DNA of 64,000 bases from Craspedostauros australis (Eukaryota; Bacillariophyta; Bacillariophyceae; Mastogloiales; Achnanthaceae): positions 2,331,001 through 2,395,000 of the forward strand of contig JAMXDE010000009.1 of assembly GCA_026770025.1 (NCBI GenBank), read 5' to 3'. Positions 1 to 10,299 of the stretch are shown piece after piece. The notes beneath the pieces were generated by a model. It ran no database searches, was not told the origin of the DNA, and saw only the letters and a program-made list of their open reading frames with translations. The position numbers and the translations under genes are program-made. Every line of letters starts with the position of its first letter. Position 1 is the stretch's first letter.

Positions 1-1205
1 ATCCTGTTATGCTTTATTGGGTGTGCATGAAGTTATAGACTCCTCAGCCTTATAGTTACAAAGTTATATTTTTCGCATTAGCCTTTGCCTATTAGCGTCA
101 AGCGTGCGGACGGTGCACGGCAAATGGGGTTCGGAATCGTCAGTCGTGTTTCGACATGCTGTCCAGTCGTGTCTATCATCGACACACTCACATTTCACGT
201 GGGTGAGGCGGTTACTTGTGACGAAAGGTTGAGGATTGCGTGGTGGCGGTGGGCATGCCGAGGCTGCTGCTTTGTCTGGGCTTTGGATAAATGAAACCCA
301 TGTGGAGAAGAATACATATGGTGGTGAGCGGGTTGCAGGCTCCATGCTACCCAAGGATGGTACACCCCAATTCAACCTTTGCCCTCACCCTTAACTTGAC
401 CTGCATCATGCCTTGTTCTTGGTCTGCTGCTGTTCATGGTCCAGGACGTTCAGCTTCGTCCACATCTCAATCAGCACATGCTGCCTTCCCTCCATATACC
501 TACTCTATAGTACAGCCTCGTCCTTGCTTCAGGTCTATTCTCTGCCTGTGTGTTTGGACCTCCTCTCTGCTTGTCGTCGCCAATGGCCATCATTGGCTTC
601 GAACCGTTGCTCATCTGCTCCACCTCTTTACTTCTTGTTTCAGTGGTATTGAATCCACGAGCACTTGAATCATGATGCAAGAAACAACAAGGATAACAAC
701 ACTACTGTCACCAGTCTCTTTCTGCACCATGTCAACAGCTCAGCAGATGATCATGGTGTCCCATGTCCAAGGGGAACAAAGCAGGTTGTGCAAGACTTTG
801 TAGAACATTCACAAACTAAGCCAAGTATTATTTAGTATTGTATGTTGTTGTGCATAACAAAGGATAAGTCACTGCCCTCCATTACATTACATAATATTAT
901 GTTGTGTAGCATTCACACGTGTGGCTGGTGTGGCCGACATGTAGGGATGACACCACCAATGCTTTGCTGCTTGACACAACACCGGCAGGAGGAAACACCC
1001 AAAGGAGCCAAATCACCAACAGCGTGAGCAACCGACATGGCACTGGACCTGTCACAACATCACCGTCCACACCATTGAATACAATTTCGGTCTGTCATCG
1101 ACCGTCAATGACGTCATGTTTTGTTTCCTCGTTGAGGACAAGCCAGCCAGTATTTGTGTCGTAGAAGCTAGCTAAATATGTCTAAACCTAGTTGACAACA
1201 TGGTG
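1..1205 (+). repeat. Dispersed repeat copy 'a' (GACCCC-ended family), cut by the window start
   Basis: Bases 1 to about 845 match the reverse complement of about 45475-46250 over most of their length, for example around the shared block 'tatatttttcgcatta' and the block 'caacagctcagcagatga'. Bases about 850-1205 match, inverted, the DNA at about 9990-10299 and 11210-11290 ('catgtagggatg', 'taaatatgtctaaaccta'). The three copies therefore belong to one family. The open frames inside (up to about 125 codons) are not conserved convincingly, so I do not call a gene. The left terminus lies outside the window. Confidence 0.65.
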
Positions 1206-1249
1206 CATCGCCATCTAAGAAAGAAGTGTTTTCCTATTATTCACCTTCA

Positions 1250-1315
1250 GGAAAACATGATGGTACCCAGCAAGGGGCTTACAGAAAACATGATGGTACC
1301 CGGCATGGGGCTTAC
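1250..1315. repeat. Tandem duplication of about 33 bp
   Basis: The block 'gaaaacatgatggtaccc' followed by 'ggggcttac' occurs twice in a row with few differences. It lies in otherwise gene-poor DNA. Confidence 0.7.
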
Positions 1316-1480
1316 GATCACCACTGAATTGGCAGCAGGAGAATTGTTCTTGCTCACCATGACCACCTTCCGTTCGCAAACAGTACGTCTGGCTCATGCA
1401 ACCACCAGTTTTGCGCCCAGCGGTTGGATGTGTCGAGTTAACGCCAGGAGGATCCATTCACGAATTGTGGACAGCAAAAC

Positions 1481-1640
1481 CGATGAAGTGCATTAAATGC
1501 ACTTCAAATGCATTTTTTGCACTCCAAATGCATTTAATGCACTTCATTTGCATTTAATGCACTCCAATTGCATTTAATGCACTTCAAATGCATTTAATGC
1601 ACTTCAAATGCATTTTTTGAACCCCAAATGCATTAAATGC
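1481..1640. repeat. 20-bp tandem repeat array, eight units, ATGCAT-rich
   Basis: The stretch divides exactly into eight 20-base units with consensus acttcaaatgcatttaatgc. The first unit and one other are the most diverged. Every unit carries the core TGCATT, usually within palindromic ATGCAT or AATGCATT. The rest of 1206-2289 shows no supportable gene: the longest open frame, on the minus strand at 1787-2128, has no recognisable product. Confidence 0.9.
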
Positions 1641-2289
1641 AAAAGGAAGCAGGTTCGACGGGACTCGATGACACTTCAACCAAACGGAAGCAATGACTAA
1701 ATTTGTCCGAGTAGCACCGGTTGATAAAGTAGTAATATCAATGAATCAAACGAAGACGTCGCTGCGACATTTGCTTTGTCAACATCTCACAAACAACGAA
1801 GAAACACAACAAATGACAAAAAGCACTTTTGAGTCGTACTAGTCGTAAACCGAAGTATTTGATGCACTTGCCGGGTGTCCCAGTACATGTTTACAACGCA
1901 CAACATCCGCGCACAAAATGTGATGTGTGATTTTGAGAGCAAAGCAGTTTTGGCGATCCCCACCAACCAGGATCGATCGGAGGGAGGTGGAAAAAACCGA
2001 AGTCTGGACACCCACCAGTCAAAATCCCCGTGAATGCGAAACACGAACCAAGCACACAACGCGCAAAACTGCGAGAGGGGAAGGCTAGGGGCATCAAAAT
2101 AAGTTATATCATATCTCTTGAACCACATCTTCTATGAAGCTCAAAGTCTCCAGGTATAGGTTTTAGAAGATTATGAAGACGTCTATGTGGTTTATATTGT
2201 GTTTAGAGACAACAAACCTCGAGCTCCTCACGAGGTCTCTCGATGGGGCATATGTGGTTTATCTGCAACGGGGTCATAAGAGCCAACTT

Positions 2290-2433
2290 GGTGAGTCGAC
2301 CTGCACTTTGTTACGGGACTCAAGAACATTTATTCAGTAGATCCAAACCAAGCATATAATCGTATTCTCCCACCTCTTCTTATAAATAATTAACCATTAC
2401 ATTTTTGAGATAGATCCTATTTTAAGTTTTATG
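2290..2433 (+). repeat. T1 left terminal inverted repeat
   Basis: Arm of about 144 bp that pairs with 8169-8312. It starts near 'ggtgagtcgacc' and ends at 'aagttttatg'. Confidence 0.85.
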
Positions 2434-2922
2434 CATATTCAAAGGTTTTCTGAAGTCGTATGGGTCGATCCCTGTGAAATTCCTAGTTGTTTCGCAGAAA
2501 GTTAGATCATGTTCTCATGCATTTATCGTATGGTATCCAGTCACGGAATAGACGCCGGGATTGTCGTTCGTTTGGTACGCGTTAAATACACGTTAGCATC
2601 TGCGACATGATCTCACATTTTGCTCGTCACAAAACACATCACACAAAACACATCACACATCATCGGCATCTGTTCACAAATTCAGGCATCATCGCCACAC
2701 TTTCGCTCCATTTCGCAACTTTCTTCGCCAATGTCATGTGTACTCTTTGTTGTGTTCCATGCTTGTGCTCGCCCTAGTAGTGTAGTAGTAGTAATAGTTG
2801 CTGTGCCTGTCAATGAATGGTGGCCTTTCATCGTATCCTCTCCTTCCTCACTTCGTCTCAGACCTGTGCAGATCATCACATCCGACCAAATAGCAACTAC
2901 ACTATCCACCAACAATTCCACC

Positions 2923-5900
2923 ATGTTTCCCTCTGCTGCTGCCAAGGCCCTCTCCAAGGATGGCAACCCCTCCCCCAGTAAGAAACCGCGTTCTCCTTAC
3001 CCTGTATCTCCTCCCTTCGATTCGAAGGGGTTCCTGCTGCCAACTGCGGAGCAACTGTTGCCTGACAAGCCCTCTGCTACATTGAGGAAGCCGAGCATCA
3101 TCACGCAAGTGATCGATGTGAAGCCGATGCTCGCAGCAGATGGCAGCCTCGTCCCGAACAGTACGCATGCGCACGCTCGCGAGCTGCATGTGTACGTTCA
3201 CATCCTCGACAACAACGGAGGCGTCTTCGACGACTCCAATGTCAGGGTGCGTTCGGAGGGACGAGGTGTTGGCGATGGTACGTTGGTGAGCGTTATCGTG
3301 AACGCGCCACCCCCGCCTGCTGCAGCTGATGTTGCACCACCTGCCGAGCCTGCCCCACCGGCGAGGCTCCCTCGTCGCTGCAATGCTGTTGTTGCTGGTG
3401 TCTACGCAGACACCTCCAATGACAGCGACACCACCTACGACGACAACGACAGGGGTGAACGAACGCGTGCCAGCAGGAACAGGAGAGGAGGTCAGTTCGG
3501 GTTTGATCCGGAAGAGGCGGGAAACTGGAGGCGCGATGCCATTGTTCGTGTCATGGCAGTGCTTGGATCTAACCTAGATCCTGAACTGTTGTACCACATG
3601 CCCAAAACAGGATTCGTTCTTGACAGCAACGGTGATAGGACAACATGGTGGAACTTGACACGCGTGTGGGTCACTGTGGCTACTGCGCTCTGGGGTGTCT
3701 TGCTCCCTCAGGAGGAGTTGCCAACTCGTCAGATTAAACAGGTGGTGGAGTTTGTCCGCGCTCGCGTGGACCTGCCGCCGCCTGCACTCGGTTCAAATCT
3801 GTACACCCTGTGTGTGAGGGGGGAAAAGACAATTGCTAACGTGGCGAAAGCCGTTCTCGCTGCATCTACTTCATGCAACAACGTCACTGCAATCCTGTCT
3901 CGTCATGTGGAAATCATGCCGGAGGAACAAGGTATTCGTGTCGCACCAGCACGCGCCACTAACACTAGGAGTCAACCAACAACGTTGCGACGCGCCTTCG
4001 ACATATTCAGCCGTGGCGGAATCATTCCGCCCAAGGTTCTACAGTATCGTGTGCGTGCTTGCAACCTGTCTGGTGTGACGTCGTTTCTCATGACCACCAC
4101 TACGTACAAGGCAGGGTTGAGTCACACGGTACAGTTTGGAGGTGTCAAATTTGAAAATGTCCCCGTGTTCGATCGCGGAAGCACGACCATCGAACAACTA
4201 TTCGGCATGTACTCATCCACGACCAACAACCCAGTGGGAATGCCCGCTTTCACCCTCATCACTAACCTACTCACACGCAAAAGGAAGATCAAGATGGGCC
4301 TCTCTTCCTTCGAGAGTTACTTCTGGATGGCGACGGAGAAACTCAAACAGGCAATTTCGCGCCTAGTAGACCTACTGAAGGCTAAGTATGAAACTGATGG
4401 GGAGGAACAAAACGATGCCAATGACAAGAGTGACAACCACAACGACGAGCCAGATGACGTCATCGCGCCACATGTGCGCACAGCCGATTCCCTCTTGCAT
4501 GCACTCGAACTGCTTGTTGTGTTCCTCAAATGGGAATTCACCGCCTCCCACATGCAGCTTCAGTGTGATGATCCCATGCATTCGGCTGCGTTCGCACTCA
4601 CCACCAACAAGGAGAAGAAGAAGGCAACAACCACATCAACCAATCAACGCAAACCACGCACCAACAAGCACAAGCGCAAGAAGACCACCTCTGTCACCAA
4701 CGACACTCCAAACGTCACAAATAACAATTCTCCCACCACTACAAATGACCAACCCTGTAAAGTATGCAACCGTTGTGGATCAGCAATGCGATTTGTGAAT
4801 GATCCTTTTGTCCCTTTTGTCAAAATGCTTAAGGACAACGAACTCGCAGAACACAAGGACGAATTGCAATCCATGCTTGCGGCGGCGCCAGGATTCGCCA
4901 ACGAAATTGTTAACTACATGGCTCACAAAGTGCGCGCAAAAGTTCAATTCGGACAAATCGCCTTTTATCAATCCGAACTCAATGATAAGCCTGAAAGAGC
5001 CTATGTGGTACTTGACCATAAGCAAAAAATTCTACCGACAGGCCAAGGCGAAGCCCAACAAGAATATTGGGGGAAGAAGGGAATGTCACTGCTTGGGGCA
5101 ATGGTCATCACATGTCGCAATGACATTTTTACTTATCGGTTCATCGACATTGTGGTCGATGGAAGACCGACACAAGACACTCTTCAAGTTGGTGGACTGC
5201 TTGACATCGTGCAACAAAAGGTCAAAGACATTCTCCCATCCGTGACTGAAATCATCCTACAGAGCGATAACACGTGTTGTTTCACCAGTCACGAGCACAT
5301 CGCGCTCATCACGTCCAAACTCAACAAGAACCTTGTGACACGAAATGCGGCCAAAATCATTGCGTGGATCTACACGGAGGCCCAAACCGGTAAGAGCATG
5401 CTGGACACCCACTTCGCGTACATCACCCGTGTGCTGCGAAAATACGTGCAAAGTGGCAAGGACATCAAGACCCCTTTCCAACTCTTCCTTGCACTGAAAG
5501 CCGGTGACATCGCGGGTACCACCACGGTACTGGTCAACGCGTCGTCCCTCCAAGGCAACATCACGACGCTTCCTGGCGCACCAAAAAGACGATTCCGCGC
5601 GAATGGGCAACAGGTACGTCAAACTCACGAGGTGAAGTATGATGATGACCAGGCGCGGTTGGTGGCTGCATCTGGTATCACGGAAGACGTCGTGGTCAAG
5701 AGCGCTGAATGGGAAGGGTGGATCATCAACGAGTTGGGTGTCGTCCCTGCCAATTCGCACACGTCCGACAAGCTGCCGATCACGTCCGAATCGTCCAGGA
5801 AAACGGACAAGACGCGCAAAATGGGGCGCACAGCAACAGAGAGCAAGGCGTTCGCGATTGGCAAAGCCCTCCAAGACGGACAACAACATCTACCATCCGA

Positions 5901-6471
5901 TCACACCACAGCGCTACAAGACCAGACCGCAGAAACAGAACATCCACCACTTGCAGTGCCCGGCTGGGCAAGCAAAACAACACGGACCAACGCCAAACTA
6001 CCAGACTACATCGCGGACAAGTTGAAGGACATCTGTGAAGCGTCCGCGAAGGACCCCAAAAACAGGCCATCGGAGCACGAAGCACATGAGAAACTGATGA
6101 ACAACGCAAGAACCAAAACTGACTGGTACGTGCAACTGCACGCAAATCCCATGCGTGTCAAATCGTCGCTGTTTGCGGCGTACAGTGCCAAACAACGCAA
6201 AGAAAAGAAGCAGGCTGCCCTCAGCAAGACGGAAACCACCACAACACTGACCACCACCACCACCAACACAACAAGCAAAGCAACAGTAACAGCATCTGCA
6301 ATCGTGGCCATCAATAATGTGCCAGATGGAACAGAGGAGGAACGAATCGAAGAGGAGTTGCAGAGAGAGGAAGAGGAATTGGAGAATCAGAGGTGGTGTG
6401 ATGCTCACACAGTGAAGGCGAATGCAGAAAGTGAGGCTGTGTTGGATGATGATGGCACGAAAATTTTGTGA
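2923..6471 (+). CDS. T1 large DDE-type transposase-like protein (1182 aa)
   Basis: This is probably the enzyme that moves T1; no function has been shown. The frame stays open upstream to 2620, but the ATG at 2923 ('accatg') matches the start position and context of its T2 homologue, and similarity begins just after it ('NPSP.KKPRS'). Visible parts: a basic N-terminus; 'MPKTGFVL' near residue 225; a Cys-x4-His ('CDDPMH') and a later CxxC ('CNRC') that could bind zinc, separated by a Lys/Thr-rich nuclear-localisation-like stretch; then a block nearly identical between copies, containing 'LDHKQKILPTGQGEAQQEYW'. Candidate catalytic residues are D698 (VLDHK), D782 (QSDN) and E819 (TEAQTGK), with D828 close by. 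The C-terminus is Glu-rich and probably coiled-coil. Roughly 60% identical by eye to the T2 protein. The TIRs make a transposase the best reading; the superfamily is not recognised. Confidence 0.8.
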   Translation: MFPSAAAKALSKDGNPSPSKKPRSPYPVSPPFDSKGFLLPTAEQLLPDKPSATLRKPSIITQVIDVKPMLAADGSLVPNSTHAHARELHVYVHILDNNGGVFDDSNVRVRSEGRGVGDGTLVSVIVNAPPPPAAADVAPPAEPAPPARLPRRCNAVVAGVYADTSNDSDTTYDDNDRGERTRASRNRRGGQFGFDPEEAGNWRRDAIVRVMAVLGSNLDPELLYHMPKTGFVLDSNGDRTTWWNLTRVWVTVATALWGVLLPQEELPTRQIKQVVEFVRARVDLPPPALGSNLYTLCVRGEKTIANVAKAVLAASTSCNNVTAILSRHVEIMPEEQGIRVAPARATNTRSQPTTLRRAFDIFSRGGIIPPKVLQYRVRACNLSGVTSFLMTTTTYKAGLSHTVQFGGVKFENVPVFDRGSTTIEQLFGMYSSTTNNPVGMPAFTLITNLLTRKRKIKMGLSSFESYFWMATEKLKQAISRLVDLLKAKYETDGEEQNDANDKSDNHNDEPDDVIAPHVRTADSLLHALELLVVFLKWEFTASHMQLQCDDPMHSAAFALTTNKEKKKATTTSTNQRKPRTNKHKRKKTTSVTNDTPNVTNNNSPTTTNDQPCKVCNRCGSAMRFVNDPFVPFVKMLKDNELAEHKDELQSMLAAAPGFANEIVNYMAHKVRAKVQFGQIAFYQSELNDKPERAYVVLDHKQKILPTGQGEAQQEYWGKKGMSLLGAMVITCRNDIFTYRFIDIVVDGRPTQDTLQVGGLLDIVQQKVKDILPSVTEIILQSDNTCCFTSHEHIALITSKLNKNLVTRNAAKIIAWIYTEAQTGKSMLDTHFAYITRVLRKYVQSGKDIKTPFQLFLALKAGDIAGTTTVLVNASSLQGNITTLPGAPKRRFRANGQQVRQTHEVKYDDDQARLVAASGITEDVVVKSAEWEGWIINELGVVPANSHTSDKLPITSESSRKTDKTRKMGRTATESKAFAIGKALQDGQQHLPSDHTTALQDQTAETEHPPLAVPGWASKTTRTNAKLPDYIADKLKDICEASAKDPKNRPSEHEAHEKLMNNARTKTDWYVQLHANPMRVKSSLFAAYSAKQRKEKKQAALSKTETTTTLTTTTTNTTSKATVTASAIVAINNVPDGTEEERIEEELQREEEELENQRWCDAHTVKANAESEAVLDDDGTKIL

Positions 6472-8168
6472 GGGGTGTGCATCGCCCCGATAACACGAGT
6501 TGTGGAGTTTTGTGGGTGGCAGACCATGCTACTACAACGAGTCTAGAGGCCATCCAAAAACACATCCAAATATCGGCTTATCATGCTATATCTCAACAAC
6601 ACATTGCTTAAAATTAAATCTAAACATTGCATTCAGACGGCTGGCTATCTGTTAATCAGAATATTGAAGTTAAATGAGTATAGAACATATTTTGGAAGTC
6701 ATGTTGGTTTGCTGTGTGTTGTGTGGTGGATTCGAGAAAAAATTGTTGATGCCACAATGTTGCCTTCCAACGAGCGCACATGATCATCATCATCATCCTT
6801 GTATTTCAGAAAAATGTGCATACCATTTGCTCTGCATACCTCCCAGCTATCCGCTCCATGAAGCATGGCCACAGATATTGGCTCTGCATGCAGCAATGCA
6901 TCCACACACTGAAACAGAGCATTTTCGAAAATTCATTTTCGATGTGGATGCAGTTCAGATACGGATCCGTATCTCGTCCATACGATCCTTTCACCCCCTC
7001 CAAGCGCTCCTCGTGCATTACCACACTCCATGGCGACACGCGGATGCATCCAGACTGGGCTGGGAGTGCATGGCCGACGTGGTGCACCTCCATATGATGA
7101 TGTGGTGGTGCATTTATTGCTCCCACCAAACATGACCATTCCGCAGATATGGTTGGCTGCAGCGTCTTCCAGACAACTTGAGAAGAGCATGCTTCACGAC
7201 GTGCATCTTCAATTGATGCCGCACGCATCTTGTATGGGTGGCTTGACGATTGAGGGGCGTCGTCCCATCGCCCCTCACCACCAAAGCCACGCGACCGGTG
7301 CTGCGCGAGCCCCAACCAAAACTCCTCAAAACCACCTTTGCCTCTGCGCGGACACCTTCCCGGTGCTCCGCGACCCTCAAACTTCGAGGGTGCCTTCATA
7401 TTGGCCTTCTCGAGGCATCCTGCGCATCCATAGGCGCTGATATGGCCTGTGTGTGTCACACATTGGCCAAAACCAACCAGCCGATTTGGGGCCAAATTGT
7501 GATCGTATTTCTGGGGCCTACAACGGCCCCAAATCAACCCCTCTCCCCACCTCCGTTCGTCCACCCATCAAACGTTGCGTGGAGATGACGGCGATGTGCT
7601 TGGATCTTGAATTGGCCGGCTGGTTGTTGCGGCGCCAAGCATACCGTTCGATGGCCATTGTGGTGTTTTTTTGGTGTTGCTCCACTTCCATGTTGGTGTG
7701 TCGAGTTTGCCACTCTCAACCGGCCTCACATGTTGGGGGATGTGGAGATTTGCCTCCAATTGTACCGACTGTCCAAAAAGACCATGACACAAAACACTCG
7801 AGGAGTACCAACCCCACTCAACCACTTCGCCACGACGAAGCAGACCTGATGATGTTGCGCATCGTGATATCATTGGTGTTTGATGACGAAGTATCCAGTT
7901 TCGTGACGTCGATGACGGATTGGACAAGCACATGATGGAATGAATGTAAACGCGTGTTCACCGCTTCCCCCAACATTCTACAACTAGTGCTATCGTGGAT
8001 GGACTGTTGGATGGTCTCATCCGAACACCTGAAAAAGAGACTAAACAATTCAAAATCGGAACAACCTTGCTGAAACGAAGAACAGCAAAGGGTTAAATTG
8101 GATCGATGTAGTCGGTAGGAGACGGCCGAGTCCCTAAAGCAGTCTAAAAATGCGCACATTGACGGGTC
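6472..8168. other. T1 downstream region, 1.7 kb, no recognised gene
   Basis: T2 has only about 120 bp between its gene and its right TIR, so about 1.6 kb here is extra. I see several short inverted repeats, for example 7251-7259 with 7269-7277 (tgaggggcg / cgcccctca), 'gtgtgtcacac' near 7449, and 'cggatccg' near 6962. The longest frame, minus 6806-7564, has no recognisable motif. The region may be inserted non-coding DNA or decayed cargo. Confidence 0.5.
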
Positions 8169-8312
8169 CATAAAACTTAAAATAGGATCTATCTCAAAAA
8201 TGTAATGGTTAATTATGTATAAAGAGAGGTAGGAGAATACGAATATGTACGTTGTTTGGATATCTGAGACAAAAGTTCTGGAGTCTCGTAACAAAGTGCA
8301 GGTCGACTCACT
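8169..8312 (-). repeat. T1 right terminal inverted repeat
   Basis: Reverse complement partner of 2290-2433. It begins 'cataaaacttaaaatagg' and ends 'ggtcgactcac'. Confidence 0.85.
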
Positions 8313-8474
8313 AAGTGGGGTCATAAAGAACAAGAGCTCCGACCAGGGCACGCAACAACGGATCAATACTGTGCAGATTTAGTGCCAATTCCCGAATCTG
8401 GCCGAATCAGAACGAAGAGTGTCGATGGACAGACGATACGGCACAAACAACGAGTAGGATCCTTGTTGAGCAAA

Positions 8475-8506
8475 TGGAGGTGGTTGTAAGGGTCATAATT
8501 TCATAA
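8475..8506 (+). repeat. Left arm of a perfect 32-bp inverted repeat
   Basis: Starts 'tggaggtggttgtaagggtc' and is perfectly repeated, inverted, at 11515-11546, about 3 kb away. A shorter related block ('gttcataatttcataatctc') occurs near 8656 in the same orientation. The arms may be the ends of a composite or decayed DNA transposon. No target duplication is evident. Between 8313 and 8781 I see no gene. Confidence 0.8.
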
Positions 8507-8901
8507 TCTGGGCCTCTCGACCAATCATCTCGCTCCATTTAGGGCACAAGATACCTTTCGGCTCCTCGTTGAATTGGGGGTCAACGTCGACATAACGTCA
8601 ATCGAGATAATTATGAACTCATTGTCCGCGAATATGAACGCTCCTCGGAGACCGTTCATAATTTCATAATCTCTCTGATGAGTCGTGGTAGTCCAAAATT
8701 CGTTCTCAACGGCTGCATCAGAGCAAAACTTTGTGCTCACACCAGATTGATCCGATGTGCTCTACTGCAAATTGATTATTCGTGCCCACCCATTGCATCG
8801 CAACTCTCTGTTGCAGTTCAACTCCTTCTTTACATGCACCTAGTGTAACTCTGTATTTATCATCTGGTGAACCCCAGCGGATCATATCTTCCCCCTCCAT
8901 C

Positions 8902-9189
8902 ATGACTTCCACCCCCCAGTATCATCGCCGGCACCATGCTGCCTTGATTTCTGTCATCCTTGTCATTCTCAAGCATCTTGCTGCACAGCAGCGCCTCCTC
9001 ATGTGTGCTGCGGCACACTGCATCCTCAACACCATGCCAACAAGTGTGCGAAGGGGTCGGTACCTCAGCTCAAGCATCTTCCATCATCAAGCATTATCTT
9101 CCAGGTCTTTGATTTCAGAGTATAGTGACTCCATGGAGTTCTACGACTTCATCGGGCTTACCAGGTCATTGTTCGATCGATTGGCATAA
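8902..9189 (+). pseudogene. Possible N-terminal fragment of a PIF/Harbinger-like transposase
   Basis: A short open frame whose end reads 'YDFIGLTRSLFDRLA', which resembles the N-terminal region of PIF/Harbinger transposases where an Arg-Met-Ser-x3-Phe-like motif occurs. The first ATG is at 8902. The frame stops directly after the motif and no catalytic DDE region follows, so if this is a transposase it is a relic. It sits between the arms of the 32-bp inverted repeat. The motif match is from memory and weak; chance similarity is possible. Confidence 0.25.
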
Positions 9190-9363
9190 CTGCTATAGAC
9201 CAGCATTGAAGCGTTGCCCGTCGATCTGTGAGACATGGCACCACCACGACCATCATATATTCGCTGTTGTAAATTCGACTACATCGATGTCACTGCCATT
9301 GCAATGAAGTATCTGACTTCCAAGTCAGAATTGAAGAACCATTTCTGGTAGGATCTGCCTTCG

Positions 9364-9633
9364 TTGGAAGGTCGAAAGAGATCTTGGAGGACGAAGGGAG
9401 CAATGGACATGGTGAAGGCTGAAGTTGAGGCAACGGAAGAGCACTCTCGCGAAACAGGGACTGTGGATGACAATTGTAACCTGACATACGAAGCAATGGC
9501 TCTTGAGAAGAAAGCAAAGGAAGATGTGGAATGCATCAATGATACCCAGAAGCAAAGAAGGTGCGAGTGGGAAGCTACAATGGCCATTTGTATCATCAAA
9601 GCATTAACAATGAGACGATTGGTGAGCAAATGA
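9364..9633 (+). pseudogene. Short charged coiled-coil frame, possible tail of a SANT-type element protein
   Basis: A frame of about 90 codons rich in Glu, Lys and Arg, with 'YEAMALEKKAKEDVECIND' and 'QRRCEWEATMA', which looks like a coiled coil. Similar charged tails follow SANT/DUF6818 domains in algal and oomycete mobile-element proteins, as far as I recall. The strand just upstream (about 9330-9380) resembles, inverted, the sequence near 14190-14235 at the N-terminal side of the SANT-domain fragment. Nothing marks a true start. I consider it debris. Between 9634 and 9931 I see no gene. Confidence 0.25.
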
Positions 9634-10299
9634 TTGCACTGAATGCTGCGATGGTTGGGATAGGTAAGTTGAGTGTTCAATGAATGAAGGAGTGGACACC
9701 AGCAGCACAGCCAATGGAGAAAGGAAGACAGAGAGAAGCAGGAAAGCGACGACGCTTGGAGAGTAGTATGGAGATGAACTGCGGATGGCACGGAGCGACA
9801 CATATGTACATACAAACACATTCATCTGGTTTATGGCAGTTGAAAACTGCACTTAGGCAAGACACATGTATTTGTGAATGTGTGAAGCAGCAAGAGATGT
9901 GCGACACTGAAGCTGTGAATGTGTCAACATACGACCCCATTCAGCGAGGTCGAGCATAATCCTGTCAATGTTGAATTGGACAACATGACATTTTAGCAAG
10001 CTATGTAGCATGTTGTCCACTAGGGTTAGATATATTTAGATAGCTCTTACAACACTAATACATGGCTTGTCCTCACTGTGGACGAGAATGATGCTGTCAT
10101 TGTTGGTCGATATGAGACTGCGATGGTATCCAACAGAGTGGGTAGGGATGCTGTGACAGCTTCAGTGTCGTGTTGATTCCTCATGTTGTGGACGATTGGG
10201 CTCTGTTGTGCGTTTCCTCCCTTGTGCGTGTTGTGTCAAGTAGCACAGGGTTATTTTTGGCATCCCTACATGTTCACGTCTACATTCACGGCAACAGCA

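Larger units (their letters stand above)
2290..8312 (+). mobile_element. T1: DNA transposon with long TIRs and a large DDE-type protein
   Basis: About 144 bp at 2290-2433 match the reverse complement of 8169-8312 with scattered differences. Both arms contain 'gtgagtcgacctgcactttg', and the inner ends read 'aagttttatg'. Between them lies one large gene, 2923-6471, then about 1.7 kb of extra DNA. A second element, T2 at 38622-43172, has the same plan, a homologous protein and the same subterminal blocks: 'gtcgtatgggtc' inside the left end and 'gcgcacattgacgggtcc' inside the right end. No clean target-site duplication is visible. The flanks carry a loose direct repeat 'ggggtcataa' at about 2270 and 8317. 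TIR divergence makes T1 older than T2. The exact outermost base is uncertain by a few positions. Confidence 0.85.

Noticed and set aside
2620-2922. N-terminal extension of the T1 protein
   Set aside because: It begins without ATG and has no similarity to the equivalent T2 leader; similarity begins after the ATG at 2923.
5257-5889. 210-codon minus-strand frame
   Set aside because: Shadow of the conserved T1 transposase frame.
6806-7564. 252-codon minus-strand frame in T1
   Set aside because: No motif, start context or homologue in T2; the region is rich in inverted repeats.
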